From Paludibacteraceae bacterium (GTDB lineage Bacteria > Bacteroidota > Bacteroidia > Bacteroidales > Paludibacteraceae), in contig CAJOIZ010000003.1 of NCBI GenBank assembly GCA_905234835.1, forward strand, positions 1-64,000: a stretch of DNA of 64,000 nt. The letters run 5' to 3'. Made by a program: the position numbers and the translations under genes. This document shows, piece after piece, positions 8,431 to 17,840 of the stretch. The notes below the pieces were generated by a model that saw nothing but the letters and a program-made list of their open reading frames with translations, did no database searches and was not told the origin of the DNA. Within the stretch, counting starts at the first letter, position 1. Every line of letters begins with the position of its first letter.

Positions 8431-10716
8431 TTGAATAAAGATTTTACTCTTTCGGAATATAGACGTCTTCTCATAGCCTTGCAGCAGGCAGGTTATCGCT
8501 TTGTACCTTTTGGCGATGTATGTAGGTATAGGCTTGACCATCCGGACGGAATACCGCTTGCTGACAGGTATGTCATGCTGCGTCACGATGTGGACCTGCG
8601 GGCGGAAAACAGCTTGTGTACAGCACGGATTGAACACTCGCTCGGTATTAGGGCATCCTACTATTTCCGTGTCATACCGCAGTCCAATCAGCCTGACATT
8701 ATTCGTGCCATTGCAGAGTTGGGGCACGAGATAGGCTACCATTATGAGGATATGGCTATTGCCAACGGGAATGTTACTGAAGCGTTGGCGCATTTTGAGA
8801 AATGGCTTGCTTATTTCCGGCAGTTCTATCCCGTCACCACTATCTGTATGCATGGTGCGCCTGCCAGTCGGTACGATGGACGTGATCTGTGGAAGACAAA
8901 AAGTTACCGCGACTACGGTATAATCGGAGAACCGTATTTCGACATTGATTTCAATCGGGTGTTTTACCTTACCGACACGGGCAGACAGTGGGACGGCTAC
9001 CGCGTTTCGGTCCGTGACAAGGTAAAGCAGCAGGAGGAATGGACGCGTCAGGGACGAACCTTCCACACCACAGGTGATATTATCCGGTGCTTGACGGACG
9101 GCTCGTTTAAAAGCAAACTCGGCAATGCCGTGATGATAACCACGCACCCGCAACGATGGACCGATAACACGCGGCTGTGGATGCAGGAATATATATCCCA
9201 ATCAGTTAAAAACATTGTGAAACGCTTACTCTTCGATATTTTTCTATGGCTGCTCTGCGGAACGCTTTATACGCTTTTCCGCGTAGTGGCCCAGAAAGAG
9301 GATGTACTTTCGTATGTCTTTCTTTTCGGCGCAATGGCGCTTGTATGGATTCTGCTTGGATTGCTTTTCGCCAAATACCGTAGGTCGTATAAGGAGGCTT
9401 GGTACTGGCAGGAACTGCTTTCGCTTTGTTTGACAGGTGGTTCATTGATGCTTGTCCTTCACTTTGTTCTGCCGTTACTGCCATGGGAATTTTCGATGAC
9501 GGTGGCGCTATGGATGGTGGGCGTTGTAGTCATAGTGGATGCCTTGTCGCAATTAGGCAAGCATTACTGGAAATTTGCTCTCAATATGACCGTACCTGTT
9601 ATGGAAATTGAGCAGCGCGAGAATGCCGTGGTAGTACGGCCGGATGAACTGCGCAACGAGAAATCGCAACGCACTATCCACGAAACAGTCCTGTCGCTTA
9701 CGACTGAGGATGAATACTGGATGCTGGTCAGGGAAGCCAACCTGAACAACAAGCGTACCAAGGTTGTTGCCAACCGTGACCGCTATTCCTTCCTCGAGAT
9801 ACCCGACTACCAGTACGATACGCTCGTTGACCTGATTCTTCTTAATGAAGTGAAGGGTATCAACCGTCGGTTCTGTATTATCAACCAGAAACTGCCCGAC
9901 AACGGAAGGTATATCTGCTGCTACCGACCGCAAGAGTACATCAAGAAGAAGATACTCGCTTCCTATCCAAAGGGAATCAACTATATTGTTTATACTGTAT
10001 GGTTCGTATGGAAGCGGCTTTTGCCGAGGCTCTTGCTTGTCAGCCGTCTCTATTATGATGTCACCAAAGGAAAGAAGCGCGTACTGTCCAAAACGGAAGT
10101 GTTGGGAAGACTCTACTACTGCGGATTTGAGGTTGAGAAAATCATCCCGTCTGAACATATTGAGTACATCTTTGCACGCCGCCATTCGCAGCCATATGAC
10201 CAGGAGCAGATCAAGGTGTATGGACCGCTTATCAAACTCCCGCGTGTCTGCAAAGACAAGAAGATAGTCTATTTCTACAAGTTCCGGACCATGCACCCCT
10301 ATTCGGAGTACATACAGAAATACGTCTTTGACAAACGTGGTGGAATGAACATAGCCGACAAGTCCGATGACGACTGGCGCATCACTACATGGGGACGATG
10401 GATGAGGCGCTATTGGCTGGACGAGTTGCCTATGCTAATCAACTTTTTCAAAGGCGATATCAAACTGGTGGGAATACGCCCTCTGTCACGTACAATGTTT
10501 GATACGTATCCCGAGTACTTGCAGGACAAACGCACACGTACCAAACCGGGACTCATCCCGCCTTTCTACATCGACCACCCGAAAACGTTTGATGAACTTT
10601 ATGCTTCTGAGAACAAGTACTTGGACGAGTATTTCCGGCATCCGCTTTGGACGGATACGAAGTACTTCTTTATGACCGTTTATTCCATTCTCTTCAAGAG
10701 AATGCATAGTGCTTGA
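8431..10716 (+). CDS. Multidomain envelope enzyme: polysaccharide-deacetylase-like N-terminus, membrane segment, bacterial sugar transferase C-terminus
   Basis: YVMLRHDVDL...YYFRVIPQ; hydrophobic segments; YFYKFRTMHPYSEYIQKY..DDWRITTWGRWMRRYWLDELPMLINFFKGDIKLVGIRPLS. TTG start (8404 or 8431). Confidence 0.75.
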   Translation: MNKDFTLSEYRRLLIALQQAGYRFVPFGDVCRYRLDHPDGIPLADRYVMLRHDVDLRAENSLCTARIEHSLGIRASYYFRVIPQSNQPDIIRAIAELGHEIGYHYEDMAIANGNVTEALAHFEKWLAYFRQFYPVTTICMHGAPASRYDGRDLWKTKSYRDYGIIGEPYFDIDFNRVFYLTDTGRQWDGYRVSVRDKVKQQEEWTRQGRTFHTTGDIIRCLTDGSFKSKLGNAVMITTHPQRWTDNTRLWMQEYISQSVKNIVKRLLFDIFLWLLCGTLYTLFRVVAQKEDVLSYVFLFGAMALVWILLGLLFAKYRRSYKEAWYWQELLSLCLTGGSLMLVLHFVLPLLPWEFSMTVALWMVGVVVIVDALSQLGKHYWKFALNMTVPVMEIEQRENAVVVRPDELRNEKSQRTIHETVLSLTTEDEYWMLVREANLNNKRTKVVANRDRYSFLEIPDYQYDTLVDLILLNEVKGINRRFCIINQKLPDNGRYICCYRPQEYIKKKILASYPKGINYIVYTVWFVWKRLLPRLLLVSRLYYDVTKGKKRVLSKTEVLGRLYYCGFEVEKIIPSEHIEYIFARRHSQPYDQEQIKVYGPLIKLPRVCKDKKIVYFYKFRTMHPYSEYIQKYVFDKRGGMNIADKSDDDWRITTWGRWMRRYWLDELPMLINFFKGDIKLVGIRPLSRTMFDTYPEYLQDKRTRTKPGLIPPFYIDHPKTFDELYASENKYLDEYFRHPLWTDTKYFFMTVYSILFKRMHSA

Positions 10717-10728
10717 CGAGGTACGTTT

Positions 10729-11751
10729 ATGCGCCGTTTTACCGATTTTTTCAATCGCTACGCTCTTTTTATTGCAATTGTTATCGGGGCAGCAGGCTTC
10801 CCCTTCTTTAGAATTTTTACGCCAGCTCTGCCGCCGCTCATCTTCTTGATGCTCTTTTTTACATTCTGCAAAGTCAATCCGTTGGACTTGCGTCTCCATG
10901 TATGGCACGGACTGGCATTGCTTGTTCAAATGCTGTTGGCAATAGGCTCCTGTTTTCTGTTGAGAGCATTTCAACCTTTTGTCCCCGTATTGCAGGACCC
11001 TGCAGTTGCAGAGAGTGTGATGCTTTGTTTCCTTCAACCCACGGCGACGGCGGCACCTATCATTGCAGGCAGACTTGGTGGTAGCATACAGAACCTGACT
11101 ATGTACACGATTGTCTGCAATTTTGCCATTGTGCTGATTGTACCTCTCCTATTCCCGTATATCCATCCTGTAGATGCATTCTCGTTCTCTGTGGCTGCGT
11201 GGATTATTCTGAAGAAAGTGGGGGGACTTTTGGTAGGTCCGTTTATCCTTGCGTGGGCAATTCGACTTATCTATGACGCCTTGCAGCGGCGTAAAGGAAG
11301 TACAAAGAGGTTCTATCTCCCTCGGACTTGGGCGCAAGTACCTTTTTATCTCTGGGCGACTACCATCGTCATACTGATGGGCGATATAGTTCATACCCTC
11401 GTCTATGGCACTTATGACTTGTGGGCGGCTGTAGTTATTTGTATTGGGGCGGCTGGGGCGTGCCTCATGCAGTTCTGCTTGGGCAGACGGATAGGATTCC
11501 GTTTCCCCGCTTCAAGCCACGGAACCGATTATCACGATGTGGTCATCAATCCAGACACTGCTCCGACCACACCAAGCGGCATATCGCGTATTACTGCCGG
11601 ACAGGCAATGGGGCAAAAAAATACGACCCTCGCCATATGGATGGCGCAGACATATCTTTTCCCGCTTGCGGCTCTCGGTCCTGCCGCTTATATGATAGTA
11701 CAGAACTTCTTTATTGCCCGTCAACTGCGAGTCGCTGCTCGCGGACGATAA
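10729..11751 (+). CDS. Bile acid:sodium symporter (BASS) family transporter
   Basis: Multi-TM with FTFCKVNPLDLR and SVMLCFLQPTATAAPIIAGRLGG. Confidence 0.65.
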   Translation: MRRFTDFFNRYALFIAIVIGAAGFPFFRIFTPALPPLIFLMLFFTFCKVNPLDLRLHVWHGLALLVQMLLAIGSCFLLRAFQPFVPVLQDPAVAESVMLCFLQPTATAAPIIAGRLGGSIQNLTMYTIVCNFAIVLIVPLLFPYIHPVDAFSFSVAAWIILKKVGGLLVGPFILAWAIRLIYDALQRRKGSTKRFYLPRTWAQVPFYLWATTIVILMGDIVHTLVYGTYDLWAAVVICIGAAGACLMQFCLGRRIGFRFPASSHGTDYHDVVINPDTAPTTPSGISRITAGQAMGQKNTTLAIWMAQTYLFPLAALGPAAYMIVQNFFIARQLRVAARGR

Positions 11752-12115
11752 GCAACGCTTCTTCGCGTATTTCAGGTGGTAGGGAAATACGGCGCATCTC
11801 AAGACTGCGTACCCAACCCGATACATCCTCCGCACGCATACTGCGAAAGACCTCGCCGATAGCTTTGGTTTGCTCATCGGTCATATCCTCCGGTGCTATT
11901 CCTGCGAAGGCATCCAGTTCCTCGTCATCGTAATAGACAGGATGATCGAGAGGTTGTAGCAACTTCTCGCGTTCGCAGACTAAATGCTGCCCGCAACAAC
12001 CCGATACGGGTGCCTGCTTAGAAGCACCCGTATCAGCTTTGCGGTGTCTTTCGCGCCATTCAAAAAGGATAAGAATGGCGAGTCCGAGCGAAAGAAAAAC
12101 AATGAGAGGAATCAT
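11711..12115 (-). CDS. Conserved membrane-anchored hypothetical protein
   Basis: N-terminal TM (MIPLIVFLSLGLAILILFEW); abuts zinc-ribbon gene; convergent overlap with 10729-11751. Confidence 0.55.
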   Translation of the reverse strand: MIPLIVFLSLGLAILILFEWRERHRKADTGASKQAPVSGCCGQHLVCEREKLLQPLDHPVYYDDEELDAFAGIAPEDMTDEQTKAIGEVFRSMRAEDVSGWVRSLEMRRISLPPEIREEALLIVREQRLAVDGQ

Positions 12116-12862
12116 TTATTTCATTTCCGAATCCACAAGAATGCGCCCGCAGAACTCGCAGACAATAATCTTCTTGCGTTGGCGGATATCTAACTGGCGT
12201 TGGGCAGGAATCTTACTATGACAACCGCCGCAACTGTCGCGCTCGATCTTTACAACAGCCAGACCGTTGTGGGCGTTTTTGCGGATGCGTTTGAAAGCGG
12301 ACAGCAGACGCTCGTCCACTTGTGATTCCAGTTCGGCAGAGCGGATCATCAGTGTTTCCGTTTCGTTTTTCGTCTCTTCCAAGATAGAGTTCAAATCGGC
12401 TTTCTTCTGATTCAAATCTACAGTCTTTTCTTCAATCTCAGAAACGGTTCTGGCTTTTTCTGCCTGACGTGTTTCCAAGTCGGACGTGTAGTTCCTGATT
12501 TTCTTCTGACTCAACTCAATATCCAATTGCTGATACTCGATCTCTTTGGTCAGATTGTCGTACTCGCGGTTGTTGCGCACATTGTCTTGCTGCTCTTTAT
12601 AGCGGGAGATGGCGGCATTGGCATTCTCAATGCGGACACGGTGGTCGGATATCTGTGTTTCGCATTCCTTGATGTCGTTTTCGATGTTCTTTAGACGGGT
12701 TTTCAGCCCTTCTAATTCATCGCTCATGTCTTTTACCTCTTGAGGCAGTTCGCCTGCCAGTATGCGCAGTTCGTCTATTTTCGAATCTACCGCTTGCAAA
12801 TCATAGAGGGTTTGCAGTTTCTCCTCTATGGATAACTCTTTTTCTTCTTTTTTTGTTGTCAT
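12116..12862 (-). CDS. C4-type zinc ribbon coiled-coil protein
   Basis: Long coiled coil then CGGCHSKIPAQRQLDIRQRKKIIVCEFCGRIL. Confidence 0.85.
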   Translation of the reverse strand: MTTKKEEKELSIEEKLQTLYDLQAVDSKIDELRILAGELPQEVKDMSDELEGLKTRLKNIENDIKECETQISDHRVRIENANAAISRYKEQQDNVRNNREYDNLTKEIEYQQLDIELSQKKIRNYTSDLETRQAEKARTVSEIEEKTVDLNQKKADLNSILEETKNETETLMIRSAELESQVDERLLSAFKRIRKNAHNGLAVVKIERDSCGGCHSKIPAQRQLDIRQRKKIIVCEFCGRILVDSEMK

Positions 12863-12968
12863 AATATATGTCGTTTTGATTAGTCTCTTAAACCTTAAAC
12901 ACTAAACTCTTAACTTCTCTCAACTATGAACTTTCAACTTTCAACTTTCAACTCTCAATTATCAACTC

Positions 12969-13784
12969 TCAACTATAGTACCTGACCGGGCTTTGGTCTT
13001 TTTCCGAAATCACAATATCCACTTTCCCTGCCAGCAACTCTGCAAACACCTCCCGTGTGAAATGTTCGCTCACCCAATGATCCATATCGATAACTCCGAT
13101 TTGACCTGCTGCAGGCTGAAAGACATGGTATTTGAAATCTGCCGATACAAAGACATCTGCTCCTTGCTTTATTGCCGCGTCCATGAACTCGCTGCCCGCA
13201 CCGCCGCATAAGGCGATTGTCTGTACGGATGTTTCTTTTGGTGGAATATAGCGCAGAATGTCCGCTCCGAACGCCTCTTTCACGTGTTGTAACAACGCCT
13301 CGAAAGCCACAGGCTGTGGCAGTTTGCCGATGACTCCTAATCCGTATTGCGCTTCACTGATTGGCTGACCCGTTCGTACATCACAATCAGGCTGGTCAGG
13401 TTGCGGAACAAGAATACGGTAATTGTCTAAACCAATCTTCTCCGCCATCCTGCCGCTCACTCCGTGCAGGTAGTTGTCCATTGACGTATGTGCCGAATAG
13501 ACGGCTATTCTATTACATATGGCTTCGATCACGCAACGTTCCTGTTCCGTCTTGCCGGTAATGGACCGCAGACCTCGGTAGAGTAGGGGATGGTGCGACA
13601 AAACAAGTTGGCACTGCTTTTCATACGCCTCGCGTACCACGGCTTCAGTAACATCCGTAGTAAGCAACACGCGCTTTACCTCCGCATTGCCATTGTCAAT
13701 CTGCAGTCCCGAATTATCCCACTCCTCTTGCCTCGCCAAGGGGGCTACAGATTCTATGATATCAATTATATTACTGAGGACCAA
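12969..13784 (-). CDS. Nif3-like dinuclear metal centre hexameric protein
   Basis: EEWDNSGLQ...VLLTTDVTEAVV...LVLSHHPLLYRGLRSI...VYSAHTSMD. Confidence 0.9.
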   Translation of the reverse strand: MVLSNIIDIIESVAPLARQEEWDNSGLQIDNGNAEVKRVLLTTDVTEAVVREAYEKQCQLVLSHHPLLYRGLRSITGKTEQERCVIEAICNRIAVYSAHTSMDNYLHGVSGRMAEKIGLDNYRILVPQPDQPDCDVRTGQPISEAQYGLGVIGKLPQPVAFEALLQHVKEAFGADILRYIPPKETSVQTIALCGGAGSEFMDAAIKQGADVFVSADFKYHVFQPAAGQIGVIDMDHWVSEHFTREVFAELLAGKVDIVISEKDQSPVRYYS

Positions 13785-13808
13785 CCTTTCTTTGTTTCCT
13801 GTCGTGTG

Positions 13809-14348
13809 TCAGCCTTTCTTGGCACCTACACCTGTCTTGGCTGACGCACCGGTCATTTTCTTCTGGGTCTTTACTTGTGATTGGCGTGCCGTCTTCTGCT
13901 CCTCGCGGACATCTTTGCTCTCCGTGGTAGTTTCCACATTGTCACCTTCTTCTTTCTCCACACTGAAGTCGGTGATACCCGCTGCAATCAGCAAGTTGTA
14001 CCATTTGATAAGTTTCTGGATGTCGGTCGGATAGACGCGGTCACGGTCGAAGTCGGGTAGCACACCCTCAAAGAATGTGCGCAGTGCATCGGGAGTGGCG
14101 TTCTTCACGTCCATCTCCACCGGACGCATCTCCTGCTTCTTGCCTAATGCGGTCAGCACATCGCTCAAAGGTACATCTTCCCCGGTTGTGTACATTGACA
14201 CATCCGCTAACGAAACAATCTTGTCGCGGGCGTATGTCGGCATACGTTTCCCGTCCGACAGCGATTCAACAATCAGCATGTTCTTGCCTTGACTGACTAA
14301 CTGGTATAAACCGGACTTGCCCGTAATGGATAGAATTTTGTTCAGCAT
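13809..14348 (-). CDS. DUF5606-like protein
   Basis: MLNKILSITGKSGLYQLVSQGKNMLIVESL...MYTTGEDVPLSDV. Confidence 0.7.
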   Translation of the reverse strand: MLNKILSITGKSGLYQLVSQGKNMLIVESLSDGKRMPTYARDKIVSLADVSMYTTGEDVPLSDVLTALGKKQEMRPVEMDVKNATPDALRTFFEGVLPDFDRDRVYPTDIQKLIKWYNLLIAAGITDFSVEKEEGDNVETTTESKDVREEQKTARQSQVKTQKKMTGASAKTGVGAKKG

Positions 14349-14371
14349 ATAGAATGGTAATTATTGTCTTC

Positions 14372-15595
14372 TTATGGGATACGTCCTCCAAGGACGTTGA
14401 ACCATTGTCCGTCGCGAAGGATGAACATCTGGCCATTGCGCATCACTTTCGTGTAACGCTTTTCGTTTTTCTGTTCGTCCAATGCGGTAGGCACAGGGTA
14501 ACCGTACTGCAACGTGAACACATTGTCTCCTTTCGTCAAATGTATCCGCCAGTAGTTGATATTTTTGTTCTGGTATGCGCCGTCGCGCACGAGGGCGAAC
14601 TGCGAGACATCGCCGCCTCCGATATTCAGTATGTAGTCGTCTTCAGCAGGGGCATAGATATGCAGTTGCACGTCCGCCTTGCCGTTGGTCAGAGCAGCCG
14701 TATGTACCGCAAGATCCGTCCCGTATGCCTCCATCCATAACTGAAGTACACCCGTTCCATCACCGTGCAGTTTGGCAAGGTCTTTACCGATGACGTAACT
14801 ATTCTTCGCCTGCTGCTGGAGATAAAGTTCTATATTGTCATTGAATCCCCCGTCGGGATGGGAGATGACCAGTGTGTATCCCCCTGATTCTGTCTCGCTG
14901 GACGGCAAACGGCGGGGAGAGTCAAACTCCTCACCTGGGTCCATGTTTCCGCCGAAATCGAAACCGACACCCGATTTGGTGAATGCCAGTTTGCCCGCAG
15001 CGGCGGTCTGGATAATCAGCGGTTCACCCACGTCCCATGAACGGTCAAGCAGTTCGAGTACATAGACGCTATTGGTATTGTCATAACGGAAGGCGTAGTC
15101 CACCCCCGTCAGTTCGCCCGTTGCCTTGCTCCATGCTGTGTTGGCTACTCCGTTCCATCCGCTGACGGCGGGGTTGGTACCCTCGTTCTTGCTGACGGTC
15201 ACGTTCTTGGCTTCGGACGGGTTGTTGCCCGGACGGCATTTCCATGTGTTCTGGGTCGTGCCATTCAGCACCATCTTGTAACATCTTCCCGAGTTCAACT
15301 CGCTGTTGGTACTCACCGCCACCCACGGATCCTGCCCAGCTGCGTACCGCGAACCGTCATACACATAAATGGTGACTTTGCCTTGCGCGGCGTTCACGGA
15401 GGCATTGGTGGATGACACGATGTTCGCTACCGGTACGGTGTAGGGGACGGCAAACAGATAAGCCTTGCCTTCCACGGCTTTTGACTTGTTCTGCTCGAGT
15501 TTGAGTTCGTGGATGGTGGTCTGAGCTGTTGCAGCCCCTCCACAGAGGACGATGCTGCATAGCAGCATCAGTCCTCTTATAGAAAAGCTTTTCAT
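14372..15595 (-). CDS. Secreted protein with variant C-terminal tail
   Basis: Signal peptide; ends YTKVMRNGQMFILRDGQWFNVLGGRIP*. Confidence 0.75.
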   Translation of the reverse strand: MKSFSIRGLMLLCSIVLCGGAATAQTTIHELKLEQNKSKAVEGKAYLFAVPYTVPVANIVSSTNASVNAAQGKVTIYVYDGSRYAAGQDPWVAVSTNSELNSGRCYKMVLNGTTQNTWKCRPGNNPSEAKNVTVSKNEGTNPAVSGWNGVANTAWSKATGELTGVDYAFRYDNTNSVYVLELLDRSWDVGEPLIIQTAAAGKLAFTKSGVGFDFGGNMDPGEEFDSPRRLPSSETESGGYTLVISHPDGGFNDNIELYLQQQAKNSYVIGKDLAKLHGDGTGVLQLWMEAYGTDLAVHTAALTNGKADVQLHIYAPAEDDYILNIGGGDVSQFALVRDGAYQNKNINYWRIHLTKGDNVFTLQYGYPVPTALDEQKNEKRYTKVMRNGQMFILRDGQWFNVLGGRIP

Positions 15596-15601
15596 AACGT
15601 C

Positions 15602-15757
15602 TTAGCGTACTTTGGGTGATTGGGGCGCGTAGGTTTTGTCGGGAAGTGCGGAATCTGCACTGCCACCTCCGCCGCCGTACGACAGAGTGACTTCATCCAT
15701 CATTCTTTCTCCAGCCAAATGTAGAACTTGTGTGGTCGGATTTTGATACGTTTTCAT
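15602..15757 (-). CDS. 51-aa Gly-rich peptide (missed by the ORF track)
   Basis: MKTYQNPTTQVLHLAGERMMDEVTLSYGGGGGSADSALPDKTYAPQSPKVR*; sits between two same-strand secreted-protein genes. Confidence 0.6.
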   Translation of the reverse strand: MKTYQNPTTQVLHLAGERMMDEVTLSYGGGGGSADSALPDKTYAPQSPKVR

Positions 15758-15790
15758 AGATATGATTTTTTTATGTTTGTTATTTGTTTT

Positions 15791-17098
15791 TTAGTTCATC
15801 TGCTGACCCTGTGCGTTGTAGCGGACACCGTTATTCTCAATAACCAGTCTACCGTTTTGCATATACTTCCTGGAAGCATTGCTGTCCGTTACATTGTCAT
15901 TCAAACCGGTGGGGGCTTGGCGGTTGCGGATAATGAATCGTGCGGGTGCGCCCGCTCTGCCCGGTGCGGAAATGAGTCCGGCAGGCAGTTTGAAGTAAGC
16001 ACGGAATCCTTTCAGGTTGAAATCTTCATTGGGATAATACACCTTGTTGCCTTTGCCGATGAACAGCACCGTCTTGTCGTCTTTGGTGAGAGGAGTGGGT
16101 TTTTCAATACCTACAAACTGGATGCCGTTGCCGATGGTCTGGGGAGTGAAGGTCTCTACCATTACATCGTCAAAGAAAATGTGGTCAATATTTGTTTCGG
16201 GCTTAACGAGATAAGGCACGTTGGTTTCCGTTCCGGCGGTGATATGACTGCATTCGATTGTCAGCCCTACGCTTTCCGAGAAAGTCGCACTCTCAAAATT
16301 AAAGACGACATCGGTTCCGAAGTAAGACTCTACCTGGCTCTGCGTAAGGGCAAACGGGAAGCAGAAGGTGTTCCATTGGTCAGCAGTGAACGTCCTTTGA
16401 TAGTAAACATCAAGTTTGCCGGAAGGCTGGTCGGAATAATCATTTACATCGCTGTCGCTCCATGATTTGCGCATTCCTTTCTCGTATTTATAACCGGAAT
16501 CTTTGTACTCTTCAATCAACTCATCAGTAACTTCGATAGTGTGCTTCCAACTTGGAGCATTACCGTCTTCCCAATCAATTGGATCGAGTACGACAGTACC
16601 GCGATATTCAGGTTTCACTTCCAGATAAACTATGGAACCGTTTTGCTGGAAGGGGATTTCGATAACTCCGTTTTTGCAGTATGGATCTACAGACTGAGTC
16701 ATACCATCAATCTTCAGATTGAAGATTTCGCAAGCATTGGAAAATCCTATTTGCACTGTCAAAGAAGGTGCATCTGCCGCAATGGATAATTCCTCAGGTA
16801 ATGACGCGTCAATAGTGATGGAAGAACCGGAAGTACAGTAAGCAACGTAATCACCTGTGTTTTCATCGATACAATAAACCATCAGGTCATTGTAATTCAG
16901 CGTAAAGTACAGCGTCGTACCATCAGCAATCTCAAATTGCTCATACCCGCTTGATACGTCATACTCGTTGTTGTTCTGGTCAACAATGGACTGGAAATTG
17001 GGATCCGATGCGTAATCGTAGAACGTTACAGTATGCGTTTGAGCGAACGCATAACTGATGCCCAACAGGGCAATTAGTGTTAGAAAACAGTGTTTCAT
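15791..17098 (-). CDS. Secreted protein with TLCLPF-like module and NAQGQ tail
   Basis: Signal peptide; FTADQWNTFCFPFALTQSQVESYFG; ends RKYMQNGRLVIENNGVRYNAQGQQMN*. Confidence 0.8.
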   Translation of the reverse strand: MKHCFLTLIALLGISYAFAQTHTVTFYDYASDPNFQSIVDQNNNEYDVSSGYEQFEIADGTTLYFTLNYNDLMVYCIDENTGDYVAYCTSGSSITIDASLPEELSIAADAPSLTVQIGFSNACEIFNLKIDGMTQSVDPYCKNGVIEIPFQQNGSIVYLEVKPEYRGTVVLDPIDWEDGNAPSWKHTIEVTDELIEEYKDSGYKYEKGMRKSWSDSDVNDYSDQPSGKLDVYYQRTFTADQWNTFCFPFALTQSQVESYFGTDVVFNFESATFSESVGLTIECSHITAGTETNVPYLVKPETNIDHIFFDDVMVETFTPQTIGNGIQFVGIEKPTPLTKDDKTVLFIGKGNKVYYPNEDFNLKGFRAYFKLPAGLISAPGRAGAPARFIIRNRQAPTGLNDNVTDSNASRKYMQNGRLVIENNGVRYNAQGQQMN

Positions 17099-17142
17099 AA
17101 TGTTTTGTTTTTGGTTAATATTGAGGTTAATTGTTTTGGTTG

Positions 17143-17820
17143 TTATTCTTCTGTTCGTTGTCCCTGTGCGTTGTAAATCAGTCCGTTATGCCGGATCTTC
17201 AGCGTGCCGTTGTCTATGAACTTCTCTGCGGTTGCCGTACTATCCGTTTCTTCTATACCGCTGGGAGCTTGCGGATTGCTGAAATAAGCTATGTAGGTTC
17301 TGTCACCGTCAGCAGGCACTATCCGGATACGGTCGGTCACACCATCGTCCCATCCCGTGAACTTAAACCCTGTTGTTTCGTCCTCCGAGGCAATGAGCTG
17401 CACCTTCGAGCCGCAGTTCACTGAACCTGCCACATCAATGAAGATGTCGCCTACGCCGCATCGTATGAGCGCACGACCTGCATCGGCAGGCATCACCTGT
17501 GCCTCAATCGTGTACTGGACAATCTGGAACCGGGCATATATGGTCAGCGGCTCCGTTCCCACCGTTAGACGGTCGTTCTCCATCATGCCTCCGATGCACT
17601 GCCATTCTGCAAACACACTGCATTCGCTTTTCGGTGTGCTGATGAATGTCAACTGCGTGCCTTGCGCAAGGTCGTAAGGCGTGTCGGAAGCGGGATACTG
17701 ATTCCCCTTCCCGTCTGTGGCGACCACCGAACCGAAATTGGGCTTCACAATCCGCACCGGAATGGCCATCGACGTGAGGGCGAAGACTGACATCAAGTAT
17801 ATTGCGATTGTTCTCTTCAT
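17143..17820 (-). CDS. Secreted protein with InlB-like repeats and NAQGQ tail
   Basis: Signal peptide; FKFTGWDDGVTDRIRI; ends EKFIDNGTLKIRHNGLIYNAQGQRTEE*. Confidence 0.75.
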   Translation of the reverse strand: MKRTIAIYLMSVFALTSMAIPVRIVKPNFGSVVATDGKGNQYPASDTPYDLAQGTQLTFISTPKSECSVFAEWQCIGGMMENDRLTVGTEPLTIYARFQIVQYTIEAQVMPADAGRALIRCGVGDIFIDVAGSVNCGSKVQLIASEDETTGFKFTGWDDGVTDRIRIVPADGDRTYIAYFSNPQAPSGIEETDSTATAEKFIDNGTLKIRHNGLIYNAQGQRTEE

Positions 17821-17840
17821 CTGTTCTTCTTGTTGGTCTC

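Noticed and set aside
8416-9201. 261-aa minus ORF
   Set aside because: Antisense to the deacetylase/sugar transferase coding region
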